Origin: UBA699 sp050261915
GTDB lineage: Bacteria; Bacillota; Clostridia; Clostridiales; Clostridiaceae
Reading direction: 5' to 3'
Assembly (NCBI GenBank): GCA_050261915.1
Contig: JBLNDT010000019.1
Location: 1 to 64,000, forward strand
Length of the DNA: 64,000 nucleotides
The notes under the pieces were generated by a model that did not search any database, had not been told where the DNA came from, and worked only from the letters and a program-made list of their open reading frames with translations. Shown in pieces: positions 51,826 through 60,922 of the stretch (the stretch's first letter is position 1; each line of letters begins with the position of its first letter). Position numbers and translations under genes: made by a program.

Positions 51826-53052
51826 TTACCTACCGCCAATCAACTTATTATAAATGTTTATTAAGGTAAAATAATGACTCTCTTTGTTGTAGTCCGACTC
51901 TATGGAGTTTCTTGCATTTTTACCATATAAATTTAATAACTCAGGTTTTTGAATTAAGAAACTAATTTTTTCATTTAGTTCTTTATAATTACCTGATTCA
52001 AATATTAAGCCGGTTTTATTATTTTTAACGAGCTCAGGAATGCCGCCAATATCTGACCCAATAACAGGCTTTCCGGCTGCCATTGCTTCTAAAATAGAGT
52101 ATGGTGCATTTTCATACCAAGTTGAAGGGACCACAACAAACATTGCTTTCTTTAGAATATCCTTCAACCCCGCTCCAGTTCTATAACCCATAAATTCAAC
52201 CTTATTATTTAAGTTGTTCAATTTTGTGTATTCCCTTAACTGGTTTTCTAATGGTCCTGTACCGATTATTTTAAGCTTACCTTCAACATTTTCCATTGCC
52301 TTTATTAATATCTGGACCCCTTTTTCCTCGGAGAGTCTTCCAAAATATACAAAATAATCTTCATGACTGCTTTGAGTTTCAAATTTACTGATATCAAGAA
52401 AATTAGGTATATAAAACAACTTCTCTTTATTTACTCCAAATTCAACAAACTTCTTTCTATAGAAATCGCTTGGAGTAACTACTGCATCTATCATGTCATA
52501 ACTTTTTAAAAACTTGTGAACATATGCCTCAATCATATCTACAAGACTATTGCTTAAAGACCCCTTTACACACTTGTTTTTTAAACAATTATAATATTTT
52601 TCACCAATACAGGCCTCACAAATTTCTCCGGAAGGAAGCATCATTTTGTAGTTTGGACATATCATTTTGAAATCATGGGCTGTATAAACTATAGGAATCT
52701 TATGTTTTTTTAAGACCCCTAGTATTGATGGTGTCATTTGGTGCTGAAATATATGAAGATGGGCAATATCCGGCTTGTAGTCCTTGATTAATTTTTCAAT
52801 TTTATTTTTTGCTTCAAAAGAATATACCAGCTTAATTGCCAATGAAGCTTTGGTGATTAAAGATTGTTTTTTATTATAATCAATATTATCAATAAAGTAA
52901 TCAGAATACTTACTTGGTAAATTTTTTAAATCATTCATTGAAAATTCTATAACTTCATGCCCGTGTTCTTCCAATAATTCCTTTAAACTAAAATAGTAGG
53001 TTTCACTTCCACCCTTAAGATAGTGGAATTTATTTACTAACAATATTCGCAT
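51826..53052 (-). CDS. Glycosyltransferase family 4
   Basis: 408 residues. N-terminal VNKFHYLKGGSETYYFSLKELLEEHGHEV and DIAHLHIFQHQMTPS, then a cysteine-rich loop (MICPNYKMMLPSGEICEACIGEKYYNCLKNKCVKGS) seen in a subset of bacterial GT4 enzymes. The C-terminal part has YFGRLSEEKGVQILIKAME and PSTWYENAPYSILEAMAAGKPVIGSDIGGIPEL with the EX7E motif. Sugar unknown. Ends two bases before the polymerase start. Confidence 0.93.
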   Translation of the reverse strand: MRILLVNKFHYLKGGSETYYFSLKELLEEHGHEVIEFSMNDLKNLPSKYSDYFIDNIDYNKKQSLITKASLAIKLVYSFEAKNKIEKLIKDYKPDIAHLHIFQHQMTPSILGVLKKHKIPIVYTAHDFKMICPNYKMMLPSGEICEACIGEKYYNCLKNKCVKGSLSNSLVDMIEAYVHKFLKSYDMIDAVVTPSDFYRKKFVEFGVNKEKLFYIPNFLDISKFETQSSHEDYFVYFGRLSEEKGVQILIKAMENVEGKLKIIGTGPLENQLREYTKLNNLNNKVEFMGYRTGAGLKDILKKAMFVVVPSTWYENAPYSILEAMAAGKPVIGSDIGGIPELVKNNKTGLIFESGNYKELNEKISFLIQKPELLNLYGKNARNSIESDYNKESHYFTLINIYNKLIGGR

Positions 53053-53061
53053 ATTATACCC

Positions 53062-54111
53062 CTATGATTCATACATTAATTTATAGTAATCTCTATATTC
53101 GCCTTTAGTTATATTTTCCATCCAATTTATATTATCAAGGTACCATTTTATTGTTTTTTTGATTCCTTCTTCAAAATCAGTTTCCGGGAACCAGCCTAGT
53201 TCATCTTTTAATCTCCCTGCATCTATTCCGTATCTCTTATCATGGCCTTTTCTATCTGAAACATAAGTAATCAATTTATCAGAAATTCTTTTGTCAATTG
53301 TATTTAAATTTTTAATAATTGTACTAACTATATCAATATTGGTTTTTTCATTATTACCTCCAATATTATATACTTGTCCTACTTTTCCAGATTTTATGAT
53401 TAGTTCAATGGCCCTGCAGTGATCTATAACATAGAGCCAGTCTCTTACATTTAAACCATCTCCGTAAATAGGAATATTTTCCATTTTGAGGCAGTTATTT
53501 ATGACTAATGGAATTAGTTTTTCGGGAAACTGAAATGGGCCATAATTATTTGAACACCTTGTAATATTCACCGGCATTCCATATGTATCGAAATATGACT
53601 TAACAATCATATCTCCCGCAGCCTTACTGGCAGAGTATGGGCTATGTGGATCTAAGGGAGTAGTTTCTTTAAATAAGCCTGATGGTCCAAGGGATCCATA
53701 TACCTCATCTGTTGATATTTGCACAAATTTTTTACCTTCTTTGAATCCAGATTCCTTTTCCCATGAATTTTTGGATGCATTTAATAAGGTAAGAGTTCCC
53801 AGTACATTTGTCTTAACAAAAGTTTCTGGATCTATTATGCTTCTGTCCACGTGGGATTCTGCAGCAAAATTAACAACATAGTCTATATCATATTTTGAAA
53901 ATAAATTTTCTACAAAATCTTTATCACAAATATCTCCTTGGATAAAAATATGGTTTTTGTTGCTCATAACACTTTTAAGGTTATTAATATTGCCGGCATA
54001 TGTGAGCTTATCAAGATTAATAATAACTGCATCCAAGTACTCTTTCAATATATGCATTACGAAATTAGAGCCAATAAAACCAGCCCCTCCAGTAATTAAA
54101 AATGTCTTCAT
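53062..54111 (-). CDS. rfbB: dTDP-glucose 4,6-dehydratase
   Basis: 349 residues from the ATG behind TTGGAGGG. Extended SDR: GGAGFIGSNFV for NAD, the catalytic STDEVYG (Asp-Glu pair), the YSASKAAGD active-site Tyr/Lys, and NNYGPFQFPEKLIP. Makes dTDP-4-keto-6-deoxyglucose. With rfbA it supplies the precursor for a 6-deoxy sugar. rfbC and rfbD (needed for rhamnose) are not in the window. Confidence 0.96.
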   Translation of the reverse strand: MKTFLITGGAGFIGSNFVMHILKEYLDAVIINLDKLTYAGNINNLKSVMSNKNHIFIQGDICDKDFVENLFSKYDIDYVVNFAAESHVDRSIIDPETFVKTNVLGTLTLLNASKNSWEKESGFKEGKKFVQISTDEVYGSLGPSGLFKETTPLDPHSPYSASKAAGDMIVKSYFDTYGMPVNITRCSNNYGPFQFPEKLIPLVINNCLKMENIPIYGDGLNVRDWLYVIDHCRAIELIIKSGKVGQVYNIGGNNEKTNIDIVSTIIKNLNTIDKRISDKLITYVSDRKGHDKRYGIDAGRLKDELGWFPETDFEEGIKKTIKWYLDNINWMENITKGEYRDYYKLMYES

Positions 54112-54126
54112 ATTTCCCTCCAAAAT

Positions 54127-55026
54127 TTATAGTGTGGCAGCTGCTTCTTTACTCACATCTATTGGTTCGTTTGCTATGTTTAATAAATATTTTCCATAGT
54201 CTACCTTAAGCAGAGGTTCAGCCAATCTGAGCAACTGTTTTCTATTAATGAATCCTTTTCTAAATGCAATTTCCTCAAGACATGCTACATAGAGTCCCTG
54301 CCTGGTTTGGATGGCCTCAACAAAATTTGCAGCAGCAAGGAGCCCTTTATGTGTTCCTGTGTCAAGCCAAGCCATGCCTCTTCCCAAAAGTTCCACATTA
54401 AGTTTTCCTCTTCTTAAATATTCATTATTTACTTCTGTAATCTCTAATTCTCCTCTAAAAGATGGTTTAATTGATTTTGCTATTTCTACAACATTATTAT
54501 CATAAAAATAAAGCCCTGGTACCGCATAATTTGACTTTGGATTTTCAGGTTTTTCCTCTAATGAAATAACCCTTCTACTTTCATCAAATTCAACTACACC
54601 AAATTCCTTAGGATTACTTACGTGGTAGCCAAAAATTGTTGCTCCTTCTCTAGCAGAAGCTCTCTCCAGTCTAGGTGTAAGCTCATATCCAAAAAAAACA
54701 TTGTCTCCAAGCACCAGTGCAACTTTATCATTTCCGATAAAGTTTTTACCTATAATAAAAGCCTCAGCTAAACCTCGAGGCTCCTTTTGTATCTCATAGT
54801 GTAGATTTATTCCCAAATCGCTTCCATCTCCCAATAGTGTCACGAAAGAGCCTATATCTCTAGGAGTTGAAATTATTAATATTTCCCTAATACCTGCAAG
54901 CATTAATACAGATAATGGGTAATATATCATAGGCTTATCATATATTGGAAGTATCTGTTTGGATACTGATTTTGTTATTGGGTATAGTCTTGTTCCCAAA
55001 CCTCCTGATAGTATAATACCCTTCAT
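54127..55026 (-). CDS. rfbA: Glucose-1-phosphate thymidylyltransferase
   Basis: 299 residues. MKGIILSGGLGTRLYPITKSVSKQILPIYDKPMIYYPLS, then LGDNVFFGYEL, EEKPENPKSNYAVPGLYFYDN and AWLDTGTHKGLLAAANFVEAIQ: full-length RmlA. Two ATGs in tandem lie close to GGAGGAAA; the second has the better spacing. It makes dTDP-glucose for RfbB, 15 bases downstream. Confidence 0.96.
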   Translation of the reverse strand: MKGIILSGGLGTRLYPITKSVSKQILPIYDKPMIYYPLSVLMLAGIREILIISTPRDIGSFVTLLGDGSDLGINLHYEIQKEPRGLAEAFIIGKNFIGNDKVALVLGDNVFFGYELTPRLERASAREGATIFGYHVSNPKEFGVVEFDESRRVISLEEKPENPKSNYAVPGLYFYDNNVVEIAKSIKPSFRGELEITEVNNEYLRRGKLNVELLGRGMAWLDTGTHKGLLAAANFVEAIQTRQGLYVACLEEIAFRKGFINRKQLLRLAEPLLKVDYGKYLLNIANEPIDVSKEAAATL

Positions 55027-55049
55027 CATTTTCCTCCAACTTATATTAT

Positions 55050-55709
55050 TTACATGGCATCATCATCGCCAAATAAAACACTTACGGTTTTAAATATGAG
55101 CTTAATATCAAGCAATATGCTTCTGTCCTGAATATACTTTATATCAAGCTGCATCCACTCTTCAAAATCAATGGTATTTCTACCCATTATCTGCCAGTAA
55201 CATGTTAATCCTGGCTTTGCAGCTAATTTTCTTTTTTGTTCTTCAGTGAACTTCTCCACTTCGCTTGGAAGGTTGGGTCTTGGTCCAACCAAAGACATAT
55301 CCCCTTTAATTATATTAAAAAGCTGAGGGATTTCATCAAGGCTTGTTTTTCTTAAAAAACTTCCAACCTTTGTTACTCTGGGATCATTCCTCATTTTAAA
55401 CATAGGACCCGACATTTCATTAAATCCACGTATATTTTCAAGCTGATCTTCTGCATTTACACACATAGTCCTAAATTTATACATTTGAAAACACTTGCCG
55501 TTTAATCCTACTCTCTTTTGTTTAAATATTATAGGACCTTGTGAATCAAGTTTAATTAGTATAGAAATTATAATCAATAGAGGAGAAAATACAATAATAG
55601 AAAATAAAGAAAAGCAGACATCCATTATTCTTTTAACAATAAAATAACCTAAGCCTTTTTGAGAGTTGCTGCATTTTTTATCTCTATAAATGCCTTCTGC
55701 TTTAAACAA
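55050..55709 (-). CDS. Initiating sugar-phosphate transferase (undecaprenyl-phosphate)
   Basis: 219 residues, best start a TTG five bases after GGAGGGGG (the ATG four codons earlier lies inside that ribosome site). One membrane segment (MDVCFSLFSIIVFSPLLIIISILIK) and then the polyprenyl-phosphate hexose-1-phosphate transferase core: KQKRVGLNGKCFQMYKFRTM, RDDPRV-like RNDPRVTKVGSFLRKTSLDEIPQLFN, GDMSLVGPRPNLP, and KPGLTCYWQIMGRN. It begins repeat-unit synthesis by loading the first sugar phosphate on the lipid carrier. Directly after the tyrosine kinase. Confidence 0.93.
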   Translation of the reverse strand: MFKAEGIYRDKKCSNSQKGLGYFIVKRIMDVCFSLFSIIVFSPLLIIISILIKLDSQGPIIFKQKRVGLNGKCFQMYKFRTMCVNAEDQLENIRGFNEMSGPMFKMRNDPRVTKVGSFLRKTSLDEIPQLFNIIKGDMSLVGPRPNLPSEVEKFTEEQKRKLAAKPGLTCYWQIMGRNTIDFEEWMQLDIKYIQDRSILLDIKLIFKTVSVLFGDDDAM

Positions 55710-55750
55710 ACTTTCCCCCTCCATTCTTAGTTAATTTCTTCAAAAGCATT

Positions 55751-56467
55751 CTACTTATCTCTTAATTTTCTTCTTTTTTTACCTTCGCCTTCATTGTAGT
55801 AATAATCACTATAACGATCGTAATAACCTTTTCCAGAACTTTTCACCTTGTTTAAAACCACACCCAATATTCGGGCATTAACCTTTAATAACAATTCTTT
55901 TGATCTAATTGCAGCTCCTCTATCCACCTGATCTGCACAAATAACTAGTACTACACCCTCTGAATACCTGGACAAAACCTGAGCATCTGTAACCATAATA
56001 ACTGGTGGGGTATCTAAAATAATATATTGATATTCCTCTTTTAATTTTTCAAGAAAGCTCTGCATTTTATTAGATGCTAAAAGCTCAGATGGATTTGGAG
56101 GTCTTGTACCACTTGGGATAACTGAAAGATTATCTACAGGGGTACTATTAATGATTTCATCTTCATTGCATTGTCCTGCCAAAAAATTTGATAATCCTTT
56201 ATTATTAGAAATTTGGAATATCCTGTGAAGTTTTGACCTTCTTAGATCACAGTCTATAAGGATTGTCTTATGTCCCGATTGAGCAAATACCACTGCCAAA
56301 TTAGAGGATACTGTAGATTTCCCTTCTCCTGGTCCGGAACTTGTTATCACAATAGTCTGAACCTGCTTGTCATAAGATGAAAACTGCATATTCGTTCTTA
56401 ATGTTTTATACGCTTCCGAAATAGGTGATCTGGAATCATTTACCGTAATTAGATTGAGTTTTCCCAT
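55751..56467 (-). CDS. Tyrosine-protein kinase, CpsD/CapB type
   Basis: 238 residues from the ATG behind GGTGAAGG. BY-kinase motifs: Walker A SGPGEGKSTVSSNLA, Walker A' KTILIDCDLR, Walker B YIILDTPPVIMVTDA, and a C-terminal tyrosine cluster (YYDRYSDYYY) for autophosphorylation. With the adjacent CpsC-type adaptor it regulates chain length and export. No matching phosphatase gene (CpsB/YwqE) is visible in the window. Confidence 0.93.
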   Translation of the reverse strand: MGKLNLITVNDSRSPISEAYKTLRTNMQFSSYDKQVQTIVITSSGPGEGKSTVSSNLAVVFAQSGHKTILIDCDLRRSKLHRIFQISNNKGLSNFLAGQCNEDEIINSTPVDNLSVIPSGTRPPNPSELLASNKMQSFLEKLKEEYQYIILDTPPVIMVTDAQVLSRYSEGVVLVICADQVDRGAAIRSKELLLKVNARILGVVLNKVKSSGKGYYDRYSDYYYNEGEGKKRRKLRDK

Positions 56468-56504
56468 AACCTTCACCCCATAATATTATTATATTTTATC
56501 ACTA

Positions 56505-57179
56505 TTATTCCTTTGGTATTATTCCTACAACAGGTAATCCAAGATACTTTTCAACATCCTCTTCATCCTTTATAGTTCTGTCAATGTATTCCAATACAAA
56601 AGCCAAGGTTGTTGATAAAATCAAACCAAGCAACACTGCTATAGCAATATTTACTGATTTTCTAGGTTTAACAGGAGCCTTGGGATATTGAGCTGTATCC
56701 ATCACCTGAATGTCACCACCTGTAGGATAAACCCTTTTGGATTGATCAATAAATGCTGATGTTATTGCATTTACAATTTGCACAGCATGTGAAGCATCTA
56801 TGCTCTCTGCCTTAATATATAAAATCTGCGTTCCTTCCTTTGAAGAAATTGTTACAGCGGATTGAATATCATCAGCTGTAATGCTAAAATCAAGTTTTTG
56901 CACAGCACTTTCCGCAACAATTCTGGACTTAGCTATTTCTGTATAGGTTTTAACAAGATTTTGATACATTATCACATCAGTATACTGTTGGGATTTGTCA
57001 GTTGACTGTGGCTTTCCAACAATTACACTGATTTGTGCCTGATATACAGGCTTCAATACGTAAAAACTTAAAACTCCTGAAGCAATCGCACAAAGTAAAG
57101 TGATAGAAATTATTAAAATTATACGTGCTTTTATTACATAATAAAATTTTCTTATGTCTGCTGCCAAGCTTTCTCCCAT
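56505..57179 (-). CDS. Polysaccharide co-polymerase/kinase adaptor, CpsC/CapA type
   Basis: 224 residues from the ATG behind GTGGAGG. Wzz domain with two membrane segments (about 21-41 and 170-190), and the conserved PVYQAQISVIVG and TAQYPKAPVKPRKSVNIAIA before the second segment. The ~30-residue cytoplasmic C-terminus (DEEDVEKYLGLPVVGIIPKE) is the kinase-activating tail. Activates CpsD across the membrane and sets chain length. Confidence 0.93.
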   Translation of the reverse strand: MGESLAADIRKFYYVIKARIILIISITLLCAIASGVLSFYVLKPVYQAQISVIVGKPQSTDKSQQYTDVIMYQNLVKTYTEIAKSRIVAESAVQKLDFSITADDIQSAVTISSKEGTQILYIKAESIDASHAVQIVNAITSAFIDQSKRVYPTGGDIQVMDTAQYPKAPVKPRKSVNIAIAVLLGLILSTTLAFVLEYIDRTIKDEEDVEKYLGLPVVGIIPKE

Positions 57180-57252
57180 AAAATCCTCCACATTCAAGAT
57201 ATCATTTATATCATAATATTAAATTTATTTTCTACATATATTACCAGTTTTT

Positions 57253-57284
57253 CATTAATAATATTTTATCAAATATTATTAATG
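57253..57284. repeat. Perfect AT-rich inverted repeat between the aminotransferase and CpsC genes
   Basis: Perfect 14-bp arms cattaataatattt and aaatattattaatg around TATC, in a 118-base gap otherwise made of A and T. Placed upstream of the CpsC/CpsD genes it could be an operator or a weak terminator; no T-run follows it. Confidence 0.6.
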
Positions 57285-57297
57285 GAGTAAATATAAT

Positions 57298-58386
57298 TTA
57301 ATTTAAAATAATTTCACAAATCCTGTCGATTGTTTTTATATCAAGATCTGCATAAAGAGGTAAAGTAAGAACAGTAGCAGCCACTTTTTCAGCCACAGGT
57401 GTTAAACTTGAATCGAATATCCCCTTATAGCATTCAAAACTGCTGGTTAATGGAAAGAAATATTTCCTGGTAAATATTTCATATTTTTTTAGTTTCTCGA
57501 AAACTTCGTCACGACTTAATTTGAAACCATCAAATATTACTGGGAAATACGAGTAATTGCTCTCGATGCCTGTTTTATTTTTATAAATTTTTATACCATT
57601 TATATTTTTTAAATTCTCAGTATACCTCTTAACTGCTTCTTTGCGCATTTCTATTTGCTTGTCTACATGCCTCAAATTACATATGCCCATTGCAGCTTGA
57701 AATTCATTCATTTTTCCATTTCCAGCCACACGTTCAATTGTTTCGGCACTAGTTATTCCAAAGTTTTTTAATTGATTTAGTTTAGAAGAAAGAGTGCTGT
57801 CCTTATATGTAACCCCCCCTCCTTCAATTGTATTAAATACCTTTGTTGCATGAAAGCTGAACATTGAAGCATCCCCGAAAGAAGAAATACTTTTACCGTT
57901 GCACTTCACTCCAAATGCATGTGCAGCATCATATATAACTTTTAAATTGTACTGTTTTGCAATATCATTGATTTTTTCCACATCACATATGTTTCCATAT
58001 ACATGAACTGGAACTATGGCTTTAGTGTTTTTTGTAATTAACTTTTCTATTTTATCAGCATCAATTGTGTACTCCTGATAATTTATATCACAAAAAACTG
58101 GTTTTAGGCCTTTTCTAACTATGGCATGGGTGGTGGATGCAAAAGTAAATGGAGTAGTAATTACTTCGCCTTCTAATTCAAACGCTTCCAAAATACATTC
58201 CAAGGCAAAGTGCCCGTTTGAAAACAAAGATATATTAGGAGTATCTAAATAACTGCAAAGTTCTGCCTCCAGCTGCTTATGTTTTTCTCCCATATTGGTT
58301 AACCAGTGAGTTTCCCACAGTTCTTTAATTTCTTCCATATATTCCTCTATTGGTGGTAAAGAAGAACGGGTTATTTGGATTGGCAT
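57298..58386 (-). CDS. DegT/DnrJ/EryC1 aminotransferase (dTDP-sugar, VioA-like)
   Basis: 362 residues starting MPIQITRSSLPPIEEYMEEI (ATG behind AGGCAGGG; the 22-residue extension has no ribosome site). Sugar aminotransferase: ETHWLTNMGEKHKQLEAEL, ITTPFTFASTTHAI, VIYDAAHAFG, and the PLP lysine in FSFHATKVFNTIEGGG. The start and THWLTNMG segment match the VioA/dTDP-4-keto-6-deoxyglucose 4-transaminase group, which fits rfbA/rfbB nearby. Likely product dTDP-4-amino-4,6-dideoxy-sugar; this is inference. Confidence 0.88.
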   Translation of the reverse strand: MPIQITRSSLPPIEEYMEEIKELWETHWLTNMGEKHKQLEAELCSYLDTPNISLFSNGHFALECILEAFELEGEVITTPFTFASTTHAIVRKGLKPVFCDINYQEYTIDADKIEKLITKNTKAIVPVHVYGNICDVEKINDIAKQYNLKVIYDAAHAFGVKCNGKSISSFGDASMFSFHATKVFNTIEGGGVTYKDSTLSSKLNQLKNFGITSAETIERVAGNGKMNEFQAAMGICNLRHVDKQIEMRKEAVKRYTENLKNINGIKIYKNKTGIESNYSYFPVIFDGFKLSRDEVFEKLKKYEIFTRKYFFPLTSSFECYKGIFDSSLTPVAEKVAATVLTLPLYADLDIKTIDRICEIILN

Positions 58387-58462
58387 AAGTATCCCTGCCT
58401 TTCTATTTATATTGATATAATTACACCAAAATGTACTGGAAATAAAATCCAATAATCAGGGT

Positions 58463-59422
58463 TTAAATTCTCCCCATTAATTTAAATATAAGTCTAGTTG
58501 TTTTAGGAAAGTATGCTTTGAATCGGATTTTATATCTAATTGATGGACATAATTCCATGAAAAAGTCTTTATATTCATCCGAAAGAGCTTCCTTGAATGA
58601 ACCAATTTTCAATAATCTTGTAAAACTATGGTATGCTTTTGATTCGTTTATTTCATCAATATATTTATAATCAGTGTATTTGTTAAATTCGTCCAGCATA
58701 TTATAAATTTCTTCAACATGTTTTGTATATCTTTCGTTGTCGTTATATATTGAATCTGTCCAAGAACCTGGATTATTTACTCTGTAACTAGACATTAATT
58801 CATCAAAATAATACACATCACCCTGTAAGGCTAAATGAAGCATTAAAGGATAATCACCAACTGGTGCTATATCATAATAGTATGGTAAATTCTCTGTATA
58901 TTCCCTGCGGTAAAAATAAGAACTTAATTGTACGAACCCACTTCGCCTAAAAATAATTATATTTTCAGTACTTATATTTTGGTTTCCTGTACAAGGTCTT
59001 ATAGGGCATTTTAAATCTTTTTTATCTATGGATATTCTTTTGCTGCCATGTACGCATATACTGCACTCTGGATGTGCTTCCATATAGTCAAATTGTTTTT
59101 GCAGCTTGTTAGGGTCTGTCCAAAAATCATCCCCTTCACAGCTAGCAATATACTTTCCCTTTGCTCTAGAGATGTTTAATGGAGTCAATTTCGCTCCTTT
59201 TGAATACTGATTTTCAGTCTGGTATATAGGTTTTATTATATCTGGATATTGTTTTTCATAACTTCTTATGATAGATGCAGTAGCATCTGTAGATGCATCA
59301 TCATGTATTAGTATTTCATATGAAAAATTCGTTTTTTGCATTAAAAAACCATCCAAAGCATCCCTAATAGATTTTTCATGATTGAATGTTAAACAATGTA
59401 TGCTAACCATTACCTCATTCAC
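58463..59422 (-). CDS. Glycosyltransferase family 2
   Basis: 319 residues from a GTG five bases after GGGGGTT; upstream in-frame sequence overlaps the flippase. GT-A motifs: MVSIHCLTFNHEKSIRDALDGFLMQ, ILIHDDASTDATASIIRSYE, ISRAKGKYIASCEGDDFWTDPNKLQKQ. The domain resembles enzymes adding sugars in surface glycans; CEGDDFW replaces the common DSDDxW. Overlapping genes imply coupling with the flippase. Confidence 0.9.
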   Translation of the reverse strand: MNEVMVSIHCLTFNHEKSIRDALDGFLMQKTNFSYEILIHDDASTDATASIIRSYEKQYPDIIKPIYQTENQYSKGAKLTPLNISRAKGKYIASCEGDDFWTDPNKLQKQFDYMEAHPECSICVHGSKRISIDKKDLKCPIRPCTGNQNISTENIIIFRRSGFVQLSSYFYRREYTENLPYYYDIAPVGDYPLMLHLALQGDVYYFDELMSSYRVNNPGSWTDSIYNDNERYTKHVEEIYNMLDEFNKYTDYKYIDEINESKAYHSFTRLLKIGSFKEALSDEYKDFFMELCPSIRYKIRFKAYFPKTTRLIFKLMGRI

Positions 59423-59435
59423 AACATAACCCCCG

Positions 59436-60905
59436 TTATTTATAACCTTTAATTTTCTTAAAAACATACTTTATAATATCAAACGCCTCGTTTAATTCAT
59501 TAATCTTAAGTAATCTGCAAAGTAACACGTATAATACAATTCCAACTACTATTTGAATGATAAGCTTTAAGAGAAAACCAACCGTCAGAAAATACCCTAC
59601 AGTGTATACAATTAATGCCATAACAACAGCTGCGATATAAATTGAAGCTATATCCTTGATTTGTGCAGCCGCAGGGTAAGATAATAATTCCGCTGAGTAA
59701 TATGAGTTAATAAAATATACCGTATATGAGTTAATTACACCTGCCCACAGCAACCCTAGAATCCCCAGCTTCAGATATATAGCTGTACCTATAAATGCAA
59801 ATGCAATAAATTTTTTAACTATTTCCAACCTCAGAAATAAATCTGATCGTCCTTTTACCTCAAGTATGCTTAAATTAATAGCATGCAGAGGATATAAGGC
59901 TCCTGCAAAGCAAATAATCTGAAAATACAATATGGAATTAATCCATTTCTCACCGAATATAACCATTATTAGCGGTTGAGCAGCAGCAGCTAATCCGAAA
60001 AGCATCGGGAAAGTAATAAAAACTGATGATTTTATTATTTTGCGATAGCTGTGTTTAAGTTTGTCATGGTCGTCACGGAGTGAACTTAATACTGGATAAC
60101 TAACCTTTTGAACTGAAACAGTAATTGACTGACATGCAGTATCATTTAGTTTTTGAGCATTAGTGTAATACCCAAGCTGGGATGGTGAAAATTGCCTTCC
60201 AATTATTATGGAATAAATATTTTGATATACTGAACTAATTAAACCAGAAACCATAAGTTTCCAACCAAAATTATAAAATCTTTTAAAAGTTTCAAAATTA
60301 AAAACTAAAGATGGGGACCATCTCATAAATGAGCAAAGAAGCATTGTTTTGATTAGCTGGAAGAATACTGTTCTCCCAACAAGGCTCCACACTCCCATTC
60401 CACCAAAGGCCATAATAATAGAAATTGCCCCTGATATTACTGATGACAATATATTGATTTTAGTTTGCAGTTTAAAATTTAGATTTTTGGTCAACATAGT
60501 TTCCTGGATAATGCCAAAGGAGTTTATAACAAAAACTATTGTAACAACCCTCAAAATAGGCACAAGTTTAGGTACCCTGAAAAATAGGCTGATTTCATTG
60601 CTGGCAAAAAATAAAATTATATAAGCAGCACAAGACATGATAAGATTAAAATAAAAAACAGTTGATAAATCTTCTTGGCTTGGTTCTTTTTCCCTAATAA
60701 GTGCGCTGGCAAAACCGCTGTCTATTAGAGTTTGTGATACTGATATAAAAACAGCTATCATTCCAATTACTCCAAAATCAGCTGGAAATAAAAGTCTGGC
60801 CAGGAACACTTGAATAATAAATTGTGCTCCTTGATTTATTATCAAACCTGAAAAACTCCAAAATAATCCTGATAATGTTTTTCTTTTTAAAGTACTATAT
60901 TGCAT
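59436..60905 (-). CDS. Polysaccharide/oligosaccharide flippase (second, MOP superfamily)
   Basis: 489 residues, about 12-14 membrane segments. TLSGLFWSFSGLIINQGAQFIIQVFLARLLFPADFGVIGMIAVFI is the hallmark of lipopolysaccharide/teichuronic acid-type exporters (Wzx/TuaB). Belongs to a different subfamily from the flippase at 41374. Two flippases in one locus could mean two polymers or two merged gene clusters. Confidence 0.92.
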   Translation of the reverse strand: MQYSTLKRKTLSGLFWSFSGLIINQGAQFIIQVFLARLLFPADFGVIGMIAVFISVSQTLIDSGFASALIREKEPSQEDLSTVFYFNLIMSCAAYIILFFASNEISLFFRVPKLVPILRVVTIVFVINSFGIIQETMLTKNLNFKLQTKINILSSVISGAISIIMAFGGMGVWSLVGRTVFFQLIKTMLLCSFMRWSPSLVFNFETFKRFYNFGWKLMVSGLISSVYQNIYSIIIGRQFSPSQLGYYTNAQKLNDTACQSITVSVQKVSYPVLSSLRDDHDKLKHSYRKIIKSSVFITFPMLFGLAAAAQPLIMVIFGEKWINSILYFQIICFAGALYPLHAINLSILEVKGRSDLFLRLEIVKKFIAFAFIGTAIYLKLGILGLLWAGVINSYTVYFINSYYSAELLSYPAAAQIKDIASIYIAAVVMALIVYTVGYFLTVGFLLKLIIQIVVGIVLYVLLCRLLKINELNEAFDIIKYVFKKIKGYK

Positions 60906-60922
60906 TGCAATCTCCTACAAAA

